From contig DUES01000185.1 in assembly GCA_011192055.1 (NCBI GenBank), positions 1 to 5,540 of the forward strand: a stretch of DNA of 5,540 nt. Direction: 5' to 3'. The DNA is from Dehalococcoidia bacterium. GTDB lineage: Bacteria; Chloroflexota; Dehalococcoidia; Dehalococcoidales; Fen-1064. The translations under genes and the position numbers were made by a program. Below are positions 1 through 5,540 of the stretch, one piece after another (the stretch's first letter is position 1; each line of letters opens with the position of its first letter). The notes under the pieces are model-generated. The model saw nothing but the letters and a program-made list of their open reading frames with translations, ran no database searches and had not been told where the DNA came from.

Positions 1-687
1 GCGCAGTTGGGACTGGTCTCAGAGCAATTACGTCCATATCTTGATACCGGGTTACTAACCCGTCACCATGCTTTTTTCCCGGGATATGAAATCGGGCATG
101 GTGACCGGGAGAAACGTAGACGGGCAATGCAGGTACACCTCTCAGCAGTGGATACAATACGTAACCTCGGTGAACCGTTTATCACAGTACACATCGGCCT
201 TGACGTAAACGACGATATAGACTTCGCAGCAGCAGTAGATAACCTTGCACGGCTGGTCGACTATGGCAGGGCAAAGGGTGTTACCGTCTGCCTGGAAAAT
301 CTGAGACGCGGCCCTGCCAGCAACCCGGAACTGCTGCTCCGGTGGGCAGAAGAGTCCGGAGCGATGATAACCTTTGATATCGGCCATGCAGTCTCCAGCC
401 GGCGAGTGGTCAATGGTGAAATCACAACGGTGGAGTTTCTGGATAGTATTTCCGACCGCGTGGTGGAAGCCCACGTCTATGAGAAAGAAACGGACCGCCA
501 CTATCCGCCCGAAGATATGTCCGTACTTGGTCCGGTAATCGACCGGCTGCTGTTGACTGCCTGCACATGGTGGACCATTGAACTGGATGACTGCGAGGAA
601 GCGCTGTCAACGCGAAGACTTCTCCTTGATTACCTGTGTACGAAACCGGATATGCGGTATACGGAGCAGGAAAGGGGGACAAAATGA
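1..687 (+). CDS. Sugar phosphate isomerase/epimerase-like TIM-barrel protein, 5'-truncated by the window edge
   Basis: The reading frame is open from base 1 (Ala-Gln-Leu...) to TGA at 685-687, giving 228 residues. Members of the xylose-isomerase-like TIM-barrel superfamily (AP_endonuc_2 fold) are usually about 260-290 residues, so roughly 30-60 N-terminal residues are missing. A TTG at base 7 could be a start but would leave the barrel without its first strand. Numbering from base 1, strand-end motifs carry the expected metal ligands: VHIG (H64), CLEN (E99), FDIGHA (D126, H129), EAHVY (H158) and TIELDD (E194). The E99/D126/H158/E194 set matches the Glu-Asp-His-Glu divalent metal site of ketose epimerases and related isomerases in this fold. 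The enzyme is probably cytoplasmic and would act on a sugar or sugar derivative; the exact substrate cannot be read from sequence. Endonuclease IV is less likely because its longer, His-rich three-metal pattern is not evident. The gene is 68 bases upstream of an ABC importer, which suggests joint catabolism of an imported compound (inference). Confidence 0.85.
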   Translation, partial: AQLGLVSEQLRPYLDTGLLTRHHAFFPGYEIGHGDREKRRRAMQVHLSAVDTIRNLGEPFITVHIGLDVNDDIDFAAAVDNLARLVDYGRAKGVTVCLENLRRGPASNPELLLRWAEESGAMITFDIGHAVSSRRVVNGEITTVEFLDSISDRVVEAHVYEKETDRHYPPEDMSVLGPVIDRLLLTACTWWTIELDDCEEALSTRRLLLDYLCTKPDMRYTEQERGTK

Positions 688-707
688 TTGTACTACCCCA
701 TACCTGA
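684..707 (+). other. Seven-codon mini-ORF overlapping the isomerase stop (possible leader peptide or gene remnant)
   Basis: An ATG at 684-686 overlaps the isomerase TGA at 685-687 in the ATGA arrangement typical of translational coupling. It is preceded by AAGGGGG at 672-678, one mismatch from AAGGAGG, with a five-base spacer. The frame encodes only MIVLPHT before TGA at 705-707. It is in the same frame as the downstream binding-protein gene but is cut off from it by this TGA and by TAG at 738-740. It may be a coupling or leader peptide, the remnant of a lost small gene, or chance. No function is assigned. Confidence 0.2.
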
Positions 708-738
708 GCCGACCGGTATCTGGACGTGGACAGAATAT

Positions 739-745
739 AGAGGAG
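739..745 (+). promoter_or_regulatory. Ribosome binding site of the substrate-binding protein gene
   Basis: AGAGGAG lies ten bases before ATG 756 and is a good Shine-Dalgarno match. An in-frame TAG at 738-740 rules out any longer form of the protein, so this site and ATG 756 together fix the start. Confidence 0.75.
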
Positions 746-755
746 ACAAGAACAC

Positions 756-1778
756 ATGAATCATAACGTGATACGCCTCCAAAAAATAGCACTCACAGTA
801 CTTGTTTTGATAGCACTGTTACCCGTAACTGCATGCTCTCAGGATACTGCCGGGGAAAAGGTCCTGAGTATGTATGTAGCCTACGGAGGCCCCGATATTA
901 TTGCTGAGGAATTTGAAAAAGCTACCGGAATAAAAATAGAGTTACTGACCATGTCTTCCGGTGAGGTACTGACACGGCTGCGCGCGGAAAAAGACAATCC
1001 CCGGACCGATATCTGGTTCGGCGGAGGTTCTGACGCCTTTATTCAGGCCAAAGAAGAAAACCTTATATCTGCCTATTCATCCCCCAATGCTGAAAGTGTA
1101 AATCCGGCCTTCCGTGACGCTGATGGTTACTGGACCGGCGTCTCACTGGTAGTTGTAGGGTTCCTGGTTAATAACAACCGCCTCGCCGATAAAGGGCTTG
1201 ACGTACCTGAAACATGGTCCGACCTTTCCAGTCCCGACTATAAAGACGAGCTTATGGCGTCCAATCCAAATAGTTCCGGCACCGCCTACACCACGGTATC
1301 CGGCATTCTCCAGGTTATGGGCGAGGACAAAGGCTGGGACTTCCTTGAAGATATGTATGAAAATATACCATTTCTTGAGAAGAGTGGCTCTGCTCCGGCC
1401 AACAAAGCCCTTGCCGGTGAATTCACAATCGGAATTGTCCCGGACCCGCACAACTCACTGATAAATAACCCGGATGCCCCGTTAACCGGGGTATTCCCCG
1501 GAGACGGTGTCCTGGCCTGGCCTTCACCGGTTGCCATTGTTAAGGGCGCAAAACACCCCGCGAATGCACAGAAATTCATCGATTGGTGTCTGTCTCCTGA
1601 AGGCCAGCAAGTCCTGATGCAGGCCAGCCCGCGCGTTCCTACCACGAATGTTGAAACCATCGAGGGTGTGCCTAAACTCAGTGAACTTAACCTGGTTGCC
1701 TATGACCACCTTAAATGGGGTACTGAAAGAGAACGGGTTATTGCCGAATTCAACCGTCGCTTTCCACAGTATCAATAG
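756..1778 (+). CDS. ABC transporter substrate-binding lipoprotein, AfuA/FbpA/PhnS type (COG1840-like)
   Basis: This 340-residue protein is the extracytoplasmic solute receptor of the importer encoded by the next two genes. The N-terminus is a lipoprotein signal peptide: basic stretch to K10, hydrophobic core 11-23, and lipobox V24-T25-A26-C27, so mature protein should be lipid-anchored at C27. Family features follow: a first strand with YVAYGG, an SGE motif at 68-70 followed by LTRLRAE, then DIWFGGG at 85-91. In the C-terminal part come AWPSPVAIVKGAKHP, an FIDWCLSPEGQ helix and a terminal YDHLKWG segment. Length is normal for the family. The region where ferric-binding relatives carry the Tyr-Tyr iron ligands reads IVPDPHNSL (D230, H232), and no adjacent tyrosines occur anywhere in the protein. 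Iron is therefore not the likely ligand; 2-aminoethylphosphonate, sugar phosphates or polyols are alternatives known for relatives. The start is set by an in-frame upstream stop and a good ribosome binding site. The permease gene follows after six bases. Confidence 0.9.
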   Translation: MNHNVIRLQKIALTVLVLIALLPVTACSQDTAGEKVLSMYVAYGGPDIIAEEFEKATGIKIELLTMSSGEVLTRLRAEKDNPRTDIWFGGGSDAFIQAKEENLISAYSSPNAESVNPAFRDADGYWTGVSLVVVGFLVNNNRLADKGLDVPETWSDLSSPDYKDELMASNPNSSGTAYTTVSGILQVMGEDKGWDFLEDMYENIPFLEKSGSAPANKALAGEFTIGIVPDPHNSLINNPDAPLTGVFPGDGVLAWPSPVAIVKGAKHPANAQKFIDWCLSPEGQQVLMQASPRVPTTNVETIEGVPKLSELNLVAYDHLKWGTERERVIAEFNRRFPQYQ

Positions 1779-1784
1779 AATGCA

Positions 1785-3452
1785 GTGTACCGTGACAATA
1801 TAAACATGAACTGGCGTAAGTACCTGCTACCGTCAATTATACTATTGCTGCTGGTGCTTTTTGTGGCCTATCCCACATTCAGCGTTCTCTTTAAAAGTCT
1901 GAATGTGGACGGCCGGATAGGACTTGATAACTTCATTTCAGCATTCAGTAATCCACGGACCGCCGGTACGATATGGGGCAGTGTACTGGTAGCTCTTGGT
2001 TCGGCTTCCTGTTCCACATTCCTGGGACTGGTTATTTCGCTTACGGTATTCAAGACAATGCTGCCCCTGCGGCGACTGTTTACTGCAGCAGCCATTTTGC
2101 CGATGATTATTCCCGGCTTTGTGTCCACGCTCTCATACATTTTCCTTTTCGGGCGCAACGGATTGATTACATACCAGTTACTCGGACTGGACTGGGATAT
2201 CTATAGCTGGAAGAGCGTGGTAATTATCCAGACACTGGATTTCACAACAATTGCCTTTCTCCTGATTTCTGCCGTGCTTGCAGGTATTGACAGGCGGGTT
2301 GAAGACGCCGCCCGCAATCTAGGGGCAAGTGAGTTCCAGGTACTCAGGACGGTTACATTACCGCTTCTTCGTCCGGGTATATTTGCAGCCATGCTGCTGG
2401 TATTCCTTCGTTCCATGGCAGATTTTGGAACACCGCTGACACTCGGTGGCAGGTTTGACACGCTGGCTTCCGCCTCCTACACGCAGCTTATCGGTACATA
2501 TAACATGGAAATGGCATCCACCCTGAACGTGATTCTCCTGGTCTTCTGCCTTGCGGTATTCTGGTTCTACTCACGTATCCAGTCAGGAGGCAGTAATATA
2601 AGGTTACAAATACAGGGGCATCGCAAAGTACTGGGACTAAATCGAAAGGTAAAAGCAACACTCTGGGGCATAAGCCTGCTGTTCAGTACCGTTGTCCTTA
2701 TGCTGCTTGCTTCAGTTTTCCTGGCTGCATTTACAAAGCACCTTGGTGCCAACTATTCCCTGACCCTGGAACATTTTCTGATACTGCCACAACGCGGCTG
2801 GAACAGCATTATGAATACCGTAATCTTCGCCACGGTAACCAGCATCGTAATGAGTCTGCTGGGTATTATTATCGCCTACCTGGTAACCAGGATTGAGTTC
2901 CGGGGCAGGAAAATCATTGACCTGCTTACTACACTGCCGTTTGCCATTCCCGGAACACTCATGGGGGTGGGCTATATTCTGGCCTTTAACCGGGCACCAC
3001 TCCTGTTAACGGGTACCTGGTTTATTATTATTGCAGTAACCGTTATCCGGGAACTGCCACTTGGGTTACGCTCCGGAGCGAGTGTACTGTTACAGCAGAG
3101 CCGTTCAATTGAAGACGCTTCTGCCGGTCTTGGAGCATCCGGAATAACCACTTTCCGGCACATAATCCTGCCGCTGGCACGGCCGGCACTGCTGGTCAGC
3201 GCCCTGTATGCTTTTGTGGCAACGGTACAGACGGTTGGCGCCATTATTTTTGTCATTAATCCCGGTAACAAGGTACTTTCGGTCGATGTATTTGAAGCCA
3301 TCTACCGGGGAGATATAGGTGATGCCGCAGCGCTTTCAATGGTAATGCTGCTCCTGGCATCTCTGGGAATGCTGGCCATCTATATAATCAGCCGGAGGGA
3401 GGTGATGCAGTCATGGTTCCGCAGAGCACTGGCAGCGCGGACATCTCCATAG
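1785..3452 (+). CDS. ABC transporter permease with two fused membrane domains (FbpB/AfuB-like)
   Basis: This 555-residue inner-membrane protein forms the translocation path of the importer. It consists of two BPD_transp_1-type halves joined in one chain, the usual form in the FbpB/AfuB group; about 12 membrane helices are expected. A first helix spans about residues 13-35. Each half ends with an EAA loop, the coupling site for the ATPase: VEDAARNLGAS from 172 to LP at 192-193, and IEDASAGLGAS from 442 to LP at 462-463, with identical 20-residue Glu-to-Pro spacing. A polar linker at about 268-293 separates the halves. The start is uncertain: GTG 1785 lies six bases after the previous stop, while ATG 1806 would give MNWRKYLLPS and 548 residues. 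Neither has a visible Shine-Dalgarno sequence, so initiation probably depends on coupling to the upstream gene. The last 40 bases overlap the ATPase gene in another frame. Substrate specificity is not visible here. Confidence 0.92.
   Translation: MYRDNINMNWRKYLLPSIILLLLVLFVAYPTFSVLFKSLNVDGRIGLDNFISAFSNPRTAGTIWGSVLVALGSASCSTFLGLVISLTVFKTMLPLRRLFTAAAILPMIIPGFVSTLSYIFLFGRNGLITYQLLGLDWDIYSWKSVVIIQTLDFTTIAFLLISAVLAGIDRRVEDAARNLGASEFQVLRTVTLPLLRPGIFAAMLLVFLRSMADFGTPLTLGGRFDTLASASYTQLIGTYNMEMASTLNVILLVFCLAVFWFYSRIQSGGSNIRLQIQGHRKVLGLNRKVKATLWGISLLFSTVVLMLLASVFLAAFTKHLGANYSLTLEHFLILPQRGWNSIMNTVIFATVTSIVMSLLGIIIAYLVTRIEFRGRKIIDLLTTLPFAIPGTLMGVGYILAFNRAPLLLTGTWFIIIAVTVIRELPLGLRSGASVLLQQSRSIEDASAGLGASGITTFRHIILPLARPALLVSALYAFVATVQTVGAIIFVINPGNKVLSVDVFEAIYRGDIGDAAALSMVMLLLASLGMLAIYIISRREVMQSWFRRALAARTSP
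3398..3406 (+). promoter_or_regulatory. Perfect nine-base Shine-Dalgarno sequence for the ATPase gene, inside the permease gene
   Basis: GGAGGTGAT is a full complement to the usual bacterial 16S tail (ATCACCTCC). It sits six bases before ATG 3413 and inside the permease reading frame, where it encodes part of Arg-Arg-Glu-Val-Met. A neighbouring GGAGG at 3394-3398 adds purines. It decides the ATPase start and implies strong, possibly independent initiation. Confidence 0.85.
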
Positions 3453-4507
3453 CTGACCTCGAACTGTTGCACCTGCACAAGTCCTTCGATAACCAGGAAA
3501 TAGTCCGGAATACCTCGCTTACCGTGAACAAAGGTGAGCTCTGCTGTCTGCTCGGACCGTCCGGTTGCGGCAAGACAACGATGCTCAATATTATCAGCGG
3601 TTTCCTTGAACCGGATGAAGGCAGTGTCCTTCTTGGCGGGCAAGATATTACCCGTGTACCGCCCCAGCAGCGTAATATCGGCATGGTCTTCCAGGACTAC
3701 GCCCTTTTCCCCCATTTGCCTGTCTACGACAACGTTGCCTACGGACTGAAGCGCCGCGGCTGGTCAAAATCCCGGATACATTCCAGTGTTGGTAAAATCC
3801 TCGAAATGGTGCAGATGAGTGGATATGAAAAACGCTCAATACACGAACTATCCGGGGGAGAACAGCAAAGAGTAGCCCTGGCACGTGCGCTCATTATCGA
3901 GCCATCCCTGCTGCTGCTGGATGAACCGCTTTCAAACCTTGACGCACGACTTCGTACCGATATGCGTAGTGAGATAAGAAGAATACAGCAGGCGCTGAGT
4001 ATAACCACTGTCTACGTTACACATGACCAGGAAGAAGCGATGAGTATCGCCGACAGGATTGCTGTCATGAATTATGGGGCTATCGAACAGATGGGGACAT
4101 CACGGGAAATCTACGAGCACCCTTCGACACGTTTTGTAGCAGATTTCATAGGAAAGGTAAACTTTATTCCGGGTTCGATAAAGGATGGCAAACTCCAGAT
4201 GCTGGGCATGGAATTCCCCTTGCCATCCGGTGAGTGGCCGGAAGATGCCAGTGTCACATGCGCCATCAGACCTGAGAGAATAGCAGTAGATAACCAAATA
4301 TCGTCACACATTCATGCAATCGTACAGGACATCACCTACCTCGGTGCAGTTGTCCGCTACCGGGTGAATATTGATAATAACACGGAAGCGGTACAACTAA
4401 TCATGGATGTCCCTTCATCACTTGCTTCCTTCTTACCGGGAGATGAGGTACCTGTTACACTCCCGACTGGCAACCTGATACTCTTCCCGGACAACCAATC
4501 CGACTGA
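3413..4507 (+). CDS. ABC transporter ATP-binding protein with C-terminal TOBE domain (FbpC/AfuC/PotA-like)
   Basis: This 364-residue cytoplasmic ATPase should dimerise and power the fused permease. All nucleotide-binding motifs are intact and in order: aromatic A-loop residue F25, Walker A GPSGCGKTT (48-56), Q-loop VFQDYALFPH (Q94), signature LSGGE (146-150), Walker B LLLLD with catalytic E171 (166-171), D-loop SNLD (174-177) and switch H204 in VTHDQEEAM. The C-terminal part, from about 245, begins with FIGKVNFIPG, contains the RPE motif (286-288) and looks like a TOBE_2 regulatory domain as in the CUT1, spermidine, iron and sulfate importers. Length is normal. The start ATG 3413 is supported by a perfect Shine-Dalgarno sequence and overlaps the permease gene by 40 bases, so the two are surely cotranscribed. 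The ATPase sequence alone does not define the substrate. Confidence 0.95.
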   Translation: MVPQSTGSADISIADLELLHLHKSFDNQEIVRNTSLTVNKGELCCLLGPSGCGKTTMLNIISGFLEPDEGSVLLGGQDITRVPPQQRNIGMVFQDYALFPHLPVYDNVAYGLKRRGWSKSRIHSSVGKILEMVQMSGYEKRSIHELSGGEQQRVALARALIIEPSLLLLDEPLSNLDARLRTDMRSEIRRIQQALSITTVYVTHDQEEAMSIADRIAVMNYGAIEQMGTSREIYEHPSTRFVADFIGKVNFIPGSIKDGKLQMLGMEFPLPSGEWPEDASVTCAIRPERIAVDNQISSHIHAIVQDITYLGAVVRYRVNIDNNTEAVQLIMDVPSSLASFLPGDEVPVTLPTGNLILFPDNQSD

Positions 4508-4543
4508 CCGCTCTCAATATTTCAATCCGGTTGCATCTATATT

Positions 4544-4575
4544 CCGTATCTCTGTACTTTTACCGTAGATACCGG
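4544..4575. other. Imperfect hairpin in the gap after the ATPase gene
   Basis: GTATCT (4546-4551) pairs with AGATAC (4567-4572). Two further C-G pairs (4544-4545 with 4574-4575) form if C4573 is bulged, and a three-pair inner stem (4554-4556 with 4561-4563) closes a four-base loop. No T-run follows on either strand, so it does not qualify as an intrinsic terminator. It could be an RNA processing element, a protein site or chance. Confidence 0.2.
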
Positions 4576-4594
4576 TGCTTCATATCGCCAAAGC

Positions 4595-4624
4595 AAAACA
4601 CAGGTGCCCTGCATTCTGTATAAT
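4595..4624 (+). promoter_or_regulatory. Putative sigma70-type promoter for the MFS gene
   Basis: A perfect -10 box TATAAT lies at 4619-4624. The -35 region is weak: with an 18-base spacer the hexamer AAAACA at 4595-4600 matches TTGACA only at its last three bases. The expected transcript start near 4631 would leave about 14 bases before TTG 4645. A small CAGG-TGC-CCTG dyad at 4601-4611 falls within the spacer. Support is the -10 box, its noncoding location and the short distance to the next gene. Confidence 0.4.
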
Positions 4625-4644
4625 GTAACGAGTGGTCTTTTGAA

Positions 4645-5540
4645 TTGAAGGATATTTTCAGCAGAGAACTGGTAACGGTAGTCACAATCATGGCACTCGG
4701 TGTCCTTGCCATGAGCATAATTTCACCTGTCCTGCCACTTTACCTGACCTCTATCGATGTTTCACCGGAAATGCTGGGCCTCATGTTCTCAATAGCCATG
4801 GCAGGAATGATGCTCGGTGAAAGCTCCTGGGGCTGGGTTGCGGATAAGATAGGGCTGAAACTCCCCCTTGTCATGGGGACAGCCATTTCCGGCTTGATGG
4901 TACTCTGCTTTTCATTCGCTAAAAGTATCCCGGTACTATTTTGTATTTTCTTTGTCTGGGGTATACTCCGTTCGGCATTATTCGGTCCCGGCCGGGGATA
5001 TATCGGAGCCATAGCACCGACAATGCGGAAAGCCACTTTTATGGCCATCATCGCCGTAATGCTTTCCGCCTCCAGGAGTATCGGTGCTCTTCCCAGCGGC
5101 TTTATTGCCGATACCTGGGGTTACAACGCAGTCTTCTACACCTCGTTGGGAATCGGACTTTTAGGCAGTCTGCTGGTATTTCTGGGGCTGAAAAATACCC
5201 CTCGTGGAGACACTATACCCACTATTAAGCCCGTCGGTACTGCAAAGACACTATCCGCCAGGATTGCTGCCTCTATCTACCGTCCTCTTGTATCCCAATG
5301 CACCGTTGCGGCTCTTCAATACGTGGGACTGGGTATCTATATGGCCTTCCTTCCTCTCCTGGCCAGCCAGGTAGTCGGGTTGTCCGCCACCGAGGTAGGT
5401 ATTCTCTTTACCATTGGTGGTATTACCACCGTGGTGCTGGGAATACCAATGGGAATACTTGCTGACCGTATCGGTAAAAAGACATTTATGGTACTGGGTC
5501 TGCTGGTTTCAGCCGGAGCCCTGGCAGGAACGGGGTATTC
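4645..5540 (+). CDS. MFS family transporter, 3'-truncated by the window edge
   Basis: An open frame runs from TTG 4645 off the right end, giving the first 298 complete codons of what is normally a protein of about 400 residues with 12 helices. Hydrophobic segments are visible at about 9-34, 42-62, 73-92, 97-115, 133-155, 160-182, 213-240, 250-270 and 281 to the edge. The MFS loop 2-3 motif A appears as GESSWGWVADKIGLK (58-72), and its second-half copy as GIPMGILADRIGKK (266-279), showing both halves of the fold. The start is inferred. The frame is open only back to TAA 4621-4623, and the next Met codon (4690) would cut the first helix, so TTG 4645 is the only usable start codon; no good Shine-Dalgarno sequence precedes it. 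Relatives include drug, sugar and metabolite exporters or proton symporters; the substrate is unknown. It follows the importer genes by 137 bases and may be separately transcribed. Confidence 0.88.
   Translation, partial: MKDIFSRELVTVVTIMALGVLAMSIISPVLPLYLTSIDVSPEMLGLMFSIAMAGMMLGESSWGWVADKIGLKLPLVMGTAISGLMVLCFSFAKSIPVLFCIFFVWGILRSALFGPGRGYIGAIAPTMRKATFMAIIAVMLSASRSIGALPSGFIADTWGYNAVFYTSLGIGLLGSLLVFLGLKNTPRGDTIPTIKPVGTAKTLSARIAASIYRPLVSQCTVAALQYVGLGIYMAFLPLLASQVVGLSATEVGILFTIGGITTVVLGIPMGILADRIGKKTFMVLGLLVSAGALAGTGY

Noticed and set aside
684..755. TGA at 705-707 read as a recoded sense codon extending the mini-ORF
   Set aside because: Read-through would add only ten codons after the TGA before TAG at 738-740, and no recoding element is visible.
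142..757. Two minus-strand frames of more than 100 codons opposite the isomerase gene
   Set aside because: They lie opposite a gene with clear metal-site motifs, show no recognisable domain and are typical antisense shadows.
578..766. A 62-codon plus-strand frame crossing the isomerase/binding-protein junction
   Set aside because: Its composition is Arg/Cys-rich and without domain features. It overlaps the well-supported isomerase gene in another frame and runs into the binding-protein start, so it looks like a shadow frame.
1785..3452. Fusion of two permease domains in one chain as a novel arrangement
   Set aside because: Two-domain permeases are normal in the FbpB/AfuB-type importers, so this is not unusual.
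756..4507. Assignment of the operon as a ferric iron transporter (fbpABC/afuABC)
   Set aside because: The family match is real, but the ferric tyrosine pair is missing in the binding protein, so no gene symbols tied to iron were given.
4601..4611. CAGG-TGC-CCTG dyad as an operator or terminator
   Set aside because: A four-base stem is too short to distinguish from chance, and no T-run follows it.
4740..5228. Open frames on either strand within the MFS region (minus 4740-5051, plus 4941-5228)
   Set aside because: The MFS frame carries motif A twice and regular hydrophobic helices, so the other frames are shadows.

Overview
The window is ordinary bacterial chromosome carrying a tightly packed, all-plus-strand gene run. 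It reads as one binding-protein-dependent ABC importer, with a partial TIM-barrel isomerase gene upstream and a partial MFS transporter gene downstream. Bacterial origin is supported by a lipobox signal peptide, by Shine-Dalgarno sequences (one a perfect nine-base match to the 16S tail) and by bacterial-type ABC and MFS families. Base composition looks moderate, with no strong GC skew. I cannot place the organism from sequence alone. A Chloroflexota/Dehalococcoidia-type or other anaerobe background is only a weak impression.

Layout. 1-687: 3' part of a xylose-isomerase-like TIM-barrel protein (sugar phosphate isomerase/epimerase superfamily), whose N-terminus lies outside the window. 688-755: short gap with a seven-codon mini-ORF and the ribosome binding site of the next gene. 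756-1778: lipoprotein substrate-binding protein of the AfuA/FbpA/PhnS type (COG1840-like). 1785-3452: single-chain permease with two fused membrane domains. 3413-4507: ATPase with a TOBE domain, starting 40 bases inside the permease gene. 4508-4644: noncoding gap with a small imperfect hairpin and a TATAAT box. 4645 to the right edge: first about 298 residues of an MFS transporter, starting at TTG.

How they work together. The lipoprotein would capture a solute outside the membrane, the fused permease would form the channel, and a dimer of the ATPase would drive uptake. The binding protein has no adjacent tyrosine pair of the kind used by ferric-binding FbpA/FutA proteins. The gene next door is a sugar-isomerase-like enzyme. 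A small organic anion or sugar derivative (sugar phosphate, phosphonate or polyol) is therefore a better guess for the substrate than iron, although homology-based tools will often label this operon 'iron ABC transporter'. The MFS gene may have its own promoter and may not belong to the same pathway.

I see no tRNA or rRNA gene, CRISPR array, insertion sequence, attachment site or convincing intrinsic terminator. I found no clear evidence of a novel system. The most useful leads are the substrate reassignment and the mini-ORF at the isomerase/binding-protein junction.
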